Of a stretch of 35,868 bases of DNA, positions 1-6,713 are shown one piece after another. This DNA comes from Lachnospiraceae bacterium UBA2864 (GTDB lineage: Bacteria; Bacillota; Clostridia; Lachnospirales; Lachnospiraceae). The stretch covers positions 22,675 through 58,542 of the forward strand of contig DEFA01000017.1 of NCBI GenBank assembly GCA_002350525.1, read 5' to 3'. The first letter of the stretch is position 1, and each line of letters begins with the position of its first letter. The notes beneath the pieces are model-generated. The model saw only the letters and a program-made list of their open reading frames with translations. It did no database searches and was not told the DNA's origin. The translations under genes and the position numbers were made by a program.

Positions 1-125
1 ATAGCTGTCATATGAGTTATAGTTGTTATAATAGTCATAATCATTATAGTAATCATAACTGTCATATGAATCATAATTGTCATATGAGTTATAGTCATAC
101 GTACTGTCATAACTGTTATAAGTAT
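1..125. repeat. Low-complexity repeat encoding Tyr/Asp/Ser residues
   Basis: Degenerate short repeats of the type GTCATATGA and ATAATCATA occupy the first 125 bases. On the minus strand they translate as Tyr-Asp/Asn-Ser units of the adjoining gene. They are coding, not intergenic, and could change length by slippage. Confidence 0.7.
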
Positions 126-621
126 TACTATCTCTGTAGGTCGTAGTTCTGACTTTACCACGTAAGAAAGAAAACAGTCCTCCGGAAAGACCTGCAATTA
201 ATGCGAATATTATAATGATCAGCAGTGCACTTTTTTTTGAACCGTCCCTTTGTGCCGGAGGCATATCGGCTCCACGGGGTATAGTCTCTCCCGAAGTGGT
301 ACGGGCATATGGTCCGGAACCGCCCGGCCCGAGCGAACCGCCGTATCTATGGAGTCTCATATTGATCTCTTCTTCGAGCTTATCCCAGAGGATCTGACAA
401 GCCTCGGCTTCGCTATGTCCCCTGTATCGCTCTATGCGCGTACCGTCGGATTTATTCTTATATACTACCCATTCATCTGTTATTTCATCTTGGAATATTC
501 CGAAACAACGTGGCTCATGGCAGTCGGTACCGACGAAAAAACGCTTGTCTTCAAGAGTGATATTGTTTTCGATTGCTCTGTCTTTATATTCATTTATGGA
601 ATGTACCTGATATTTTGCCAT
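1..621 (-). CDS. Membrane protein with Tyr/Asp-rich repetitive C-terminal tail (partial)
   Basis: The reading frame is open from an ATG at 621 to the window edge, 207 codons with no stop, so the C-terminus is missing. The start follows a GGGGG-type ribosome binding site. Residues 1-110 or so form a soluble domain I do not recognise, beginning MAKYQVHSINEYK. A Gly/Pro-rich linker follows, then one hydrophobic segment near residues 135-160 (ALLIIIIFALIAGLSGG). The last 45 visible residues are almost only Tyr, Asp, Asn and Ser, with Tyr every two to four residues. That codon pattern explains the AT-rich repetitive DNA at 1-125. It lies 48 bp downstream of pepD and is probably in the same transcript. 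A single-span protein with a low-complexity tail could be a scaffold or an adhesive or phase-separating surface protein, but no function is assigned. Confidence 0.8.
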   Translation of the reverse strand, partial: MAKYQVHSINEYKDRAIENNITLEDKRFFVGTDCHEPRCFGIFQDEITDEWVVYKNKSDGTRIERYRGHSEAEACQILWDKLEEEINMRLHRYGGSLGPGGSGPYARTTSGETIPRGADMPPAQRDGSKKSALLIIIIFALIAGLSGGLFSFLRGKVRTTTYRDSNTYNSYDSTYDYNSYDNYDSYDSYDYYNDYDYYNNYNSYDSY

Positions 622-669
622 TTTAATCCCCCTATTACCGACTACCGGTATTCATGAACAAAATAACAA

Positions 670-2136
670 TTATATGGTTTCAAGTACCTTGAGAAGATAT
701 TCCCAGGTTCTCTTTACGCTTTCTATATCAAGAGCCTCCTTAGGTGTGTGGATATCATGGATATCCGGACCGAAGGATACGGCATCGAGCCCCGGAAGGC
801 CGTCGGCAAAAAGTCCGCACTCCACACCTGCATGGATCGATTCAACCACAGGTTTCTTCTTATACATATCTTCATATACCGATATCATTGCTTCTCTGAG
901 AGGAGAGTTCTCCAGATATTCCCAGGCAGGATAGTCACCCTCGGTGGTTACATTTCCGCCCAGTGCTTCCGCAAGGCATCCGAGACGGTTTACCAGTTCG
1001 TCTTTTCTGGAACCGACACTGCTTCTTACCGAATAGGACATTACAACCTTACTATCTTCGGTAAAAAGTATACCCATATTGAGAGAAGTCTCCACAAGTC
1101 CCGGAAGGCTGAAGCTCATGCTCTGAATTCCGGAAGGCATGTTATATAGGGCTGTGATCACACGCTTACCGGATTCCTCCGTCATCGCCGTAGGAAGAGC
1201 CTCATTCGAAGGAGTTTCTTCTATAGAAATGAGTATATCCGGATCAGTCAGCGAATATTCTGCATTAAGCTTTGCCGTAAGATCTTCACATACCGCTTTG
1301 ATCGCAGCTATCGATGTGCGGTCTGTAACAAGTACGGCTTCGGACATTCTTGGGATGGCATTATCCTTAAGTCCGCCCGATACGCTTTTTAGATTAAATG
1401 CGGTGCTGCGGGATATGTCATACAGAGCCCTGCCCAGCAGTACATTTGAATTAGCACGGCCCTTATCAATCTCAACGCCCGAGTGACCGCCCATGAGACC
1501 GGTTACCGAAAGCTTTATGAATACAGGGTCGTTATACAGTGCATCCATGTTTCCGCTTTCTACGGGCAGATTAACGGATGCGGTAACTCCGCCGGCACAG
1601 CTTACGAGAAGATGCCCCTCATCTTCGGAGTCGATATTGAGAAGTCTTCGTCCTTCGAGAACAGACATATCGAGAGCTGCCGCGCCCAGCATGCCGATCT
1701 CCTCATCTACGGTAATGACCGCTTCGATAGGAGGATGACTTATGGTATCGGAAGCAAGGATAGCAAGAGCATAGGCGACGGCTATTCCGTCATCACCGCC
1801 GAGAGTGGTTCCGTCGGCGGTTATCATGCCGTTTTCTACCTTAAGCCTCAGGCCGTCTGTGGAAAAATCTATATCGCAGTCCGGCTCCTTCTCGCAGACC
1901 ATATCCATGTGTCCCTGAAGGATGACAGGCTTTTCCCCTTCGCGTCCGGTTGAACCCGGTTTCCTGATTATGATGTTGTTATATTCGTCCTGGACATAGC
2001 TGAGATCATGCTCTGCCGCAAATCCTGCCAGATAATCGCTTATTCGCTTTGTATCACGGGAACCGTGTGGTATGGAGCATATCTCTTCAAAATAGCCGAA
2101 TACCGATGACGGTTCTAAGTCTCGAAGTATATTCAT
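670..2136 (-). CDS. pepD: Aminoacyl-histidine dipeptidase (PepD), M20C family
   Basis: A metal-dependent cytosolic dipeptidase of about the usual family length (488 residues; the family is about 480-490). It is expected to cleave Xaa-His and other unspecific dipeptides in peptide utilisation. Motifs seen in order: LQGHMDMV with the first metal-ligand His, TLGGDDG with the bridging Asp, and TVDEEIGMLGA with the general-base and metal-ligand glutamates. The C-terminal catalytic half carries HAGVECG and SFGPDIHDIHTP, both typical of the family. The ATG is preceded by CAGGAGAC, a good ribosome binding site. It sits 27 bp downstream of the DUF218 gene and 48 bp upstream of the Tyr-rich membrane protein gene, so the three are probably one minus-strand operon. 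Confidence 0.93.
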   Translation of the reverse strand: MNILRDLEPSSVFGYFEEICSIPHGSRDTKRISDYLAGFAAEHDLSYVQDEYNNIIIRKPGSTGREGEKPVILQGHMDMVCEKEPDCDIDFSTDGLRLKVENGMITADGTTLGGDDGIAVAYALAILASDTISHPPIEAVITVDEEIGMLGAAALDMSVLEGRRLLNIDSEDEGHLLVSCAGGVTASVNLPVESGNMDALYNDPVFIKLSVTGLMGGHSGVEIDKGRANSNVLLGRALYDISRSTAFNLKSVSGGLKDNAIPRMSEAVLVTDRTSIAAIKAVCEDLTAKLNAEYSLTDPDILISIEETPSNEALPTAMTEESGKRVITALYNMPSGIQSMSFSLPGLVETSLNMGILFTEDSKVVMSYSVRSSVGSRKDELVNRLGCLAEALGGNVTTEGDYPAWEYLENSPLREAMISVYEDMYKKKPVVESIHAGVECGLFADGLPGLDAVSFGPDIHDIHTPKEALDIESVKRTWEYLLKVLETI

Positions 2137-2163
2137 TTTAGTCTCCTGTTATATGCAACTGTT

Positions 2164-2799
2164 TTATAGATTGAATATCTTTATAAATACACGATATACA
2201 CCGTAGCCTATATACAGTATGGATTCCCTCGCAAGGAAAGGAACGATGCTTTCGCGGCTCTGGTACATAGAGGTCGGTGTCGGCGAGCTGTAAGCCTTTA
2301 TGCCCGCGTCCTCCGCCATCAGCATGGAACGCTTCATATGGATCGGGTCACTGACTATGATGGCAGTGGAGTAGCCCAGCTCATCCATTATCTCCTTGGA
2401 ATTGTTCAGATTTTCCTGAGTGATATGGGAATTCTCCTCGAGGATGATATCATCTTCGGGAACTCCCTGTTCCTTTACATATTGTCCGGCAACGAAGGCG
2501 TCGCTCTGGTAGCTTCCTTCGCCGAGACCGCCGGTAAGAATAATCTTATCTACATATCCGTTCTGATACAGCCAGATTCCGTGATTAAGTCTTTCACGGA
2601 ATACAGGTGATACGCCGTCGGATGACAGGCTGGCTCCCAGCACGATGGCAACATCGGCCTGCTGCTTTAAATCCTTCTTCCCATACCTCCATATAGAAAT
2701 CACAGTAGCAATATATATACAGCAAAATATAAGAATAAGCATAAGGATCGTCGTCAGAAGACGCTTATGCTTCTTAGGTCGCTTTCTTTTTTCATTCAT
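2164..2799 (-). CDS. DUF218/ElyC-SanA-YdcF family membrane-anchored protein
   Basis: A protein of 211 residues from the preferred ATG at 2799, which has GAGGGAGAA upstream. An in-frame ATG at 2835 would add 12 residues but has no ribosome binding site and falls upstream of the predicted transcription start. The N-terminus is Lys/Arg-rich followed by one membrane segment (LLTTILMLILIFCCIYIA), and the rest is the DUF218 Rossmann-like domain. Family motifs include VAIVLGASLSSDG, FRERL, LTGGLGEG, EENSHITQENL and VSDPIHMKRS. SanA/ElyC relatives affect envelope barrier function and YdcF binds S-adenosylmethionine; the actual substrate is unknown. It is first gene of the minus-strand operon. A second paralog lies at 10374-11051. 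Confidence 0.85.
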   Translation of the reverse strand: MNEKRKRPKKHKRLLTTILMLILIFCCIYIATVISIWRYGKKDLKQQADVAIVLGASLSSDGVSPVFRERLNHGIWLYQNGYVDKIILTGGLGEGSYQSDAFVAGQYVKEQGVPEDDIILEENSHITQENLNNSKEIMDELGYSTAIIVSDPIHMKRSMLMAEDAGIKAYSSPTPTSMYQSRESIVPFLARESILYIGYGVYRVFIKIFNL

Positions 2800-2825
2800 T
2801 TTAAATTTCTCCCTCAACTTTTTAG

Positions 2826-2854
2826 ATTTTATCATTTAATAGATATAGTGTCAA
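2826..2854 (-). promoter_or_regulatory. Sigma-A promoter for the DUF218-pepD operon
   Basis: On the minus strand TTGACA (complement of 2849-2854) is followed by a 17-bp spacer and TAAAAT (complement of 2826-2831). Transcription would start near 2819, just upstream of the preferred start codon at 2799. The -35 box lies only 2 bp from the -35 box of the divergent patatin promoter. Confidence 0.7.
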
Positions 2855-2856
2855 AA

Positions 2857-2885
2857 TTGAAAATGCCTAAAGTTCTTCTTATAAA
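2857..2885 (+). promoter_or_regulatory. Sigma-A promoter for the patatin-like gene
   Basis: TTGAAA at 2857-2862, a 17-bp spacer, then TATAAA at 2880-2885. It is back to back with the minus-strand promoter. A further TACAAT at 2911-2916 has only a weak -35. Confidence 0.55.
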
Positions 2886-2979
2886 ATGTGCAAAATGTGC
2901 CATGATTTGGTACAATAGGTTTCGAGGTTTGCGGGAGATGGGCAGACCGAACGGCGTAGGTATTATTATGGAGGGCAAT

Positions 2980-3831
2980 ATGAAAAAGGGTTTAATACTT
3001 GAGGGCGGCGGAATGCGCGGACTTTTTACAGCCGGCGTGCTGGATATTTTTATGGAAAACGGAATAGAGTTTGACGGAGCAATCGGTGTTTCTGCCGGGG
3101 CTGTATTCGGATGCAATTACAAATCGCGTCAGATAGGCAGAGCCATCAGATATAATATGAAGTACTGTCGTGATGACAGATATTGCAGTATTAAATCACT
3201 GATCAGGACGGGAGATATGTACGGAGCGCAGTTCTGCTATCATTATCTTCCGAAAAAGCTGGATTATTTTGATGTGGAAGCATTTCAGAAAAATCCTATG
3301 GAATTCTATGTGGTTGCAACCGAGGTGAAAACCGGTAAGCCCGTATATCATAAGATAAGTAACGGCAACTTTTTCGATATGGAATGGATCAGGGCTTCGG
3401 CATCACTGCCGCTGGTCGCAAATTCCGTAAAGATCGGTAAGCACGATATGATGGACGGAGGTATAGCTGACTCCGTACCGATCAGGTTTTTTGAGAGTAT
3501 AGGCTATAATAAAAATGTCATTATCCTCACGCAGCCTTCGGGATATGTTAAGAAGAGCAGTCTGGGGCATAAGCTTACCACGGCCATCGTAGGTATTAAG
3601 AGACCGGGAATGGCAAAGACATTAAAGAAACGCCCTGAGATATATAACGAGACGATCAGGTATATAGAGGAACGCGAGGCATCGAATTCGGTGTTCGTTA
3701 TCCGACCGCCTGAAAATCTCGATATCAGCAGGACCGAGAGAAATCCTAAGGAACTTCACAGAGTTTATATGATGGGAAGACGTGAAGGTAAGAAGGTCCT
3801 TGCCGAGATGAAGAGGTATCTGGGCGATTAG
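2980..3831 (+). CDS. Patatin-like phospholipase (YjjU-type)
   Basis: A predicted serine lipid acyl-hydrolase of 283 residues from the ATG at 2980, typical for this bacterial patatin group. The longer frame back to 2767 lies over the promoter and is not credible. GGAGGG at 2970-2975 is the ribosome binding site, though spacing is short (4 bases), so the in-frame ATG at 2968 remains possible. The N-terminus has the oxyanion-hole motif LEGGGMRG, then GVSAG with the nucleophilic Ser (GxSxG), and later MMDGGIADSVPI with the DGG catalytic Asp. That completes the Ser-Asp dyad. There is no signal peptide, so it is probably cytosolic or peripheral at the inner membrane face. Lipid substrate is unknown. 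Confidence 0.9.
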   Translation: MKKGLILEGGGMRGLFTAGVLDIFMENGIEFDGAIGVSAGAVFGCNYKSRQIGRAIRYNMKYCRDDRYCSIKSLIRTGDMYGAQFCYHYLPKKLDYFDVEAFQKNPMEFYVVATEVKTGKPVYHKISNGNFFDMEWIRASASLPLVANSVKIGKHDMMDGGIADSVPIRFFESIGYNKNVIILTQPSGYVKKSSLGHKLTTAIVGIKRPGMAKTLKKRPEIYNETIRYIEEREASNSVFVIRPPENLDISRTERNPKELHRVYMMGRREGKKVLAEMKRYLGD

Positions 3832-3855
3832 TGCGCCAACAAAAATTATACATAC

Positions 3856-3885
3856 AGTGACAGACGTGATATGTATAGTGACAGA
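3856..3885 (+). repeat. Short direct repeat in pyridoxamine kinase leader
   Basis: AGTGACAGA occurs at 3856-3864 and again at 3877-3885, a 21-bp period, each preceded by a related sequence (TACATAC and TATGTAT). TATACA and TGTATA also form an inverted pair. The copies sit just upstream of the ribosome binding site of the next gene. Their role is unknown and they could be chance duplication. Confidence 0.4.
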
Positions 3886-3900
3886 GGAGATATTACAGAT

Positions 3901-4731
3901 ATGAAACAGAAGAAAATGGCTCTTATAAATGACGTTACCGGTTTCGGAAGGTGTTCAATAGCGGTAATGGCTCCGATCATATCAGCCTTTAAGATACAGG
4001 CAGTTACGGTCCCGACGGCAATTTTATCTACACATACGCAATTTCCGGAGTTCTTCTTTGATGATTATACTTCAAAGATGAAGGATTATATTCAGACCTA
4101 CAAAAACATGAATATGGAATTCGACGGTATAGCTACAGGATTCTTAGGTTCACAGGAACAGGTCGATATAGTTATAGATTTTATTCATACATTTAAGACT
4201 GAGAAAACGATGATCCTTATCGATCCGGTCATGGGAGATTACGGAGAACTTTATAAGACCTATACTCCTGAAATGTGTGAGAAGATGAAGTGTCTTGTGG
4301 GTTATGCAAATATCCTGACACCGAATCTGACAGAACTTTGTACGCTTCTCGATATGGATTACGGCAGCGGCAAGTTCAGTACGGATGAACTGCATGATAT
4401 GTGCCTCGAGCTGTCGAAGAAAGGACCGGATCATATAGTTGTAACCGGAATTCCTTTCCATAAAAAGCAGATAATGAATTATATCTATTCCAAGGGCGAG
4501 GATCCGCAGATTGTTATGGTCGACCGTATAGGCGAAGACAGAAGCGGTACGGGCGATGTTATAAGTTCCGTGATATCGGGAATGTATATGAACGGCCATA
4601 CATTTTACGATTCTGTCAGAAAAGCTGCGGAGTTTGCTTCGAAATGCATTAAGTATTGTGAAGATAATCAGGTTCCGTCCAATTGGGGACTCTGCTTTGA
4701 AATGTATATGAAAGACCTTATGGAGATTTAG
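3901..4731 (+). CDS. Pyridoxamine/pyridoxal kinase (PdxK/PdxY-like, ribokinase fold)
   Basis: A 276-residue PfkB/ribokinase-superfamily kinase of normal length, expected to phosphorylate pyridoxal or pyridoxamine in the B6 salvage pathway. The start chosen is ATG 3901 (MKQKKMALINDVTGFGRCS) after GAGGAG at 3884-3889. The ATG at 3871 would add a poorly conserved extension and has no clear site. Motifs include NDVTGFGRCS at the vitamer-binding N-terminus, DPVMGDYG, TPNLTE and the C-terminal anion hole with catalytic Asp, DRSGTGD. It is followed after 2 bp by the radical SAM gene, so the two are cotranscribed and probably translationally coupled. It supplies PLP, the cofactor of the PLP enzymes at 13-16 kb and 24 kb, but that link is only metabolic. 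Confidence 0.9.
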   Translation: MKQKKMALINDVTGFGRCSIAVMAPIISAFKIQAVTVPTAILSTHTQFPEFFFDDYTSKMKDYIQTYKNMNMEFDGIATGFLGSQEQVDIVIDFIHTFKTEKTMILIDPVMGDYGELYKTYTPEMCEKMKCLVGYANILTPNLTELCTLLDMDYGSGKFSTDELHDMCLELSKKGPDHIVVTGIPFHKKQIMNYIYSKGEDPQIVMVDRIGEDRSGTGDVISSVISGMYMNGHTFYDSVRKAAEFASKCIKYCEDNQVPSNWGLCFEMYMKDLMEI

Positions 4732-4733
4732 AA

Positions 4734-5393
4734 ATGATATTATATACAGTAACCGGAAATGTCGGAAATGAAAATTACCTTGATATAGCTAAAAGCGGCG
4801 ATCTGACCGGCAAAAACATATACGTAAATATGACAAATAAATGCCCATGTAACTGCGTATTCTGCCTCAGACAGACCAAGAATATGATGGAAGAGAACAA
4901 CCTGTGGCTTAAGGAAGGCGAGCCGGATACGGATACCGTACTGGAGCTGTTTTCGAAATACGATCTCAGTGTCGTGAATGAAATTGTATTCTGCGGATTC
5001 GGAGAACCGCTGGAGCGTCTTAATGATGTCTGCACCATAATAGATGAATTAAAAAAGACCTATCCTTCACTCAAAGTGCGTGTAAATACGATAGGCCTTG
5101 CAAATCTTATATATGAACGTGATATCACACCGGAACTTAAGGGAAGAGTCGACACAGTCTCTATCTCTTTAAATGCACCGAACGAAGAAGAGTTTCTGGC
5201 ACTGACACGTTCACGTTTCGGAATCAAGTCTTATGAGGCATTAAAAGAGTTTGCGGTTCTGGCTAAACGCTATGTTCCGAATGTTGTAATGACCGTAGTC
5301 GAACAGGTCATGCCCGAGGAAAAAATCGAAATATGCCGTAAGATATGCGATGAACTCGGAGTTATCTTAAGGGTGAGACCTTTTGAAAACTAA
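4734..5393 (+). CDS. Small radical SAM protein, TatD-associated type (TIGR04038-like)
   Basis: A compact radical SAM protein of 219 residues. Motif CX3CX2C is at residues 38-45 (CPCNCVFC), which binds the [4Fe-4S] cluster that cleaves S-adenosylmethionine. GFGEPL is the glycine-rich SAM-binding GGE-like motif, and VRVNTIG and VSISLNAP follow in later strands. The N-terminus (YTVTGNVGN, then IYVNMTNKCPCNCVFCLR) resembles proteins annotated as TatD family-associated radical SAM, but no TatD gene is present here. No SPASM extension is seen. The start codon lies 2 bp after the pyridoxamine kinase stop, arguing for cotranscription. Substrate is unknown. Confidence 0.8.
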   Translation: MILYTVTGNVGNENYLDIAKSGDLTGKNIYVNMTNKCPCNCVFCLRQTKNMMEENNLWLKEGEPDTDTVLELFSKYDLSVVNEIVFCGFGEPLERLNDVCTIIDELKKTYPSLKVRVNTIGLANLIYERDITPELKGRVDTVSISLNAPNEEEFLALTRSRFGIKSYEALKEFAVLAKRYVPNVVMTVVEQVMPEEKIEICRKICDELGVILRVRPFEN

Positions 5394-5405
5394 GAGAAAA
5401 CTATT

Positions 5406-6107
5406 TTAAAATACAACTTTTCCGAATACTTTAAATTCACTCGATTCTTTGATAGGTATAGGCTTATATGCTGAGTTGATGGATACCAGGGACAGCTTTC
5501 TTCCGGCCTTATGCAGGATCTTGCAGTAGGCCGAGCCGTCCAGGTAGAATATGCCGATATCTCCGTCACTCAACTCTGAAGTCCTATGCACATACACAAT
5601 CTGTCCGTTCGTATAACGGGGTTCCATACTGTCACCATGTATTCTTATTCCGAAATCTGCGGAATCAGGAACGTCATCCCCTATAACAACAGTCTGATAA
5701 TCGTCGCCGTCAAGAAATTCACCGGTTCCGGCAGAAGCAGGAAGGTTGAAGAGTTTTATGGTACGCTGACGTCTCATATAATCACCGCTCTTTATAAGCA
5801 GGTTTACATAATTAAATGCCAGCTGCCGGCCTTCGGAATTCAGTTCATTCATCGGATCGACGGCCGTTATCCTGAAATATTCCCTAAAACTTTGCCTTAT
5901 ATCGGTAATACCGTATAAGTCACACAGAGTCAGAAACTGCTCCGAGTTCGGCTGGCTTATGCCTGTTTCCCACGCACTTACTGCACCGGCCTTTACGCTG
6001 TATCCTCTTGAAGTCAGTAACCCGGCAACTTCGGCCTGAGATAGTCCTGACAATCTTCGCATTTCCTTCAGTCTGCGTCCGAGTAATGTATTGTTTAACT
6101 TATCCAT
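5406..6107 (-). CDS. XRE-family repressor with S24/LexA-like autoprotease domain
   Basis: A two-domain transcription repressor of 233 residues. Residues 8-65 form an XRE helix-turn-helix (LGRRLKEMRRLSGLSQAEVAGLL, with SVKAGAVSAWETG as the recognition region). The C-terminal half is an S24 peptidase: IHGDSMEP carries the nucleophile Ser160, and YCKIL carries the general-base Lys196. The architecture resembles lambda CI and HdiR-like repressors that self-cleave when RecA is activated. No clear Ala-Gly cleavage site was pinned down, although SAGTGE in the linker is a candidate region. GGGGAGG precedes the ATG. It is divergent from the 88-residue gene at 6304, with two matching operators between them. 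It is more probably a stand-alone stress switch than phage, because no phage genes surround it. Confidence 0.9.
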   Translation of the reverse strand: MDKLNNTLLGRRLKEMRRLSGLSQAEVAGLLTSRGYSVKAGAVSAWETGISQPNSEQFLTLCDLYGITDIRQSFREYFRITAVDPMNELNSEGRQLAFNYVNLLIKSGDYMRRQRTIKLFNLPASAGTGEFLDGDDYQTVVIGDDVPDSADFGIRIHGDSMEPRYTNGQIVYVHRTSELSDGDIGIFYLDGSAYCKILHKAGRKLSLVSINSAYKPIPIKESSEFKVFGKVVF

Positions 6108-6157
6108 AATAATGAAACCTCCCCGATCCGATAGAACATCCGAAATCTTATATGGTA

Positions 6158-6186
6158 AATATAGCAGATTTATCGGAATATTTCAA
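6158..6186 (-). promoter_or_regulatory. Promoter of the S24 repressor gene
   Basis: On the minus strand TTGAAA (complement of 6181-6186), a 17-bp spacer and TATATT (complement of 6158-6163). The perfect operator at 6192-6208 lies 5 bp upstream of this -35 box, suggesting autoregulation. Confidence 0.6.
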
Positions 6187-6191
6187 TAAAA

Positions 6192-6208
6192 ATCTAAAAA
6201 TATTAGAT
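6192..6208. promoter_or_regulatory. Putative S24 repressor operator O1
   Basis: ATCTAAAAATATTAGAT is a perfect inverted repeat (ATCTAA-N5-TTAGAT). It lies between the two divergent promoters. A near copy sits exactly 30 bp downstream. Confidence 0.65.
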
Positions 6209-6216
6209 AAAAACAG

Positions 6217-6245
6217 TTGAAATCTAAAAATATCAGAGTTATAAT
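6217..6245 (+). promoter_or_regulatory. Promoter of the 88-residue protein gene
   Basis: TTGAAA at 6217-6222, a 17-bp spacer and a perfect TATAAT at 6240-6245. The spacer is almost wholly filled by the second operator copy, so bound repressor would block RNA polymerase. Confidence 0.7.
6222..6238. promoter_or_regulatory. Putative S24 repressor operator O2
   Basis: ATCTAAAAATATCAGAG matches O1 at 15 of 17 positions. It occupies the -35/-10 spacer of the plus-strand promoter. Confidence 0.6.
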
Positions 6246-6248
6246 CAT

Positions 6249-6267
6249 CTCACACAGAAACTGTGAG
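6249..6267 (+). repeat. Hairpin in the 5' leader of the 88-residue gene
   Basis: CTCACACAGAAACTGTGAG can form a 6-bp stem (CTCACA/TGTGAG) or a 5-bp stem (CACAG/CTGTG), starting about 4 bp after the -10 box. It may be a further operator or an RNA hairpin; no T-run follows. Confidence 0.4.
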
Positions 6268-6303
6268 AATGGATCCGATACTATGAGGAAAGGAGGCAGG
6301 ATC

Positions 6304-6570
6304 ATGGATGAAGTATGTGCACCTTGCGGTAAGGCGAAGGTGTATGTGGAAGTAGATGCGGTATTTACCAGAAACGGCGATATAATTCCGAAGAGTTTAA
6401 GATGGCGTGACGGAAGTCTGTATGAGATTCAGAGAGTTACGGATATCAGATATGCGGCATGTCTTGCCGCCGGAGGAAGAGGACTCAGATATACCTGCGT
6501 AATAGACGGACATGACAGTCATATATATTATGAGGGCAACAACAGGTGGTTTGTCGAAGCGAACGTGTAG
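6304..6570 (+). CDS. Small protein controlled by the S24 repressor (unknown function)
   Basis: An 88-residue protein starting at ATG 6304, with AAGGAGG at 6290-6296. The upstream in-frame extension to 6217 overlaps promoter and operator and is rejected. It begins MDEVCAPCGKAKVYVEVDAV, with an early CxxC, and continues with predicted beta strands around RWRDGSLYEIQRVTDIR and HIYYEGNNRWFVEA. This all-beta pattern with W-DG-Y spacing resembles short proteins that in Clostridia often sit with SOS polymerases and LexA-like repressors, but I cannot name the family with confidence. Because its promoter contains a repressor operator, it is likely induced when the repressor self-cleaves. No polymerase gene adjoins it here. 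Confidence 0.75.
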   Translation: MDEVCAPCGKAKVYVEVDAVFTRNGDIIPKSLRWRDGSLYEIQRVTDIRYAACLAAGGRGLRYTCVIDGHDSHIYYEGNNRWFVEANV

Positions 6571-6571
6571 A

Positions 6572-6617
6572 AGTTAAAATATTCAATATTCAGCAGTTAA
6601 AATATTCAAAATTCAGG
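6572..6617 (+). repeat. Tandem 23-bp duplication
   Basis: Two adjacent 23-bp copies starting AGTTAAAATATTCAA (6572-6594 and 6595-6617) differ at only two positions. They lie between the 88-residue gene and the antiporter gene. They may be duplicated regulator sites or replication slippage. Confidence 0.6.
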
Positions 6618-6713
6618 TAGACAAAATATCTGTTTGGGAGTAAGATTCAGAATTGAACACTTAAAACGGGGGTGTTAAGGGGGATATCATTAAAAAGATC
6701 AGGAGATAATGTT

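Noticed and set aside
1..125. Intergenic repeat or CRISPR-like array at the window start
   Set aside because: The minus strand is an open frame through it, and the repeats encode a Tyr-rich tail. There are no regular spacers.
3901..4731. Functional link between the pyridoxamine kinase and the PLP enzymes of the sulfur island
   Set aside because: They are about 9 kb apart, with different promoters, no shared operator and a terminator between; only a general cofactor relation remains.
5406..6570. Remnant prophage based on the CI-like S24 repressor
   Set aside because: No integrase, portal, terminase, lysis or attachment-site sequence was seen, and flanking genes are chromosomal metabolism and transport.
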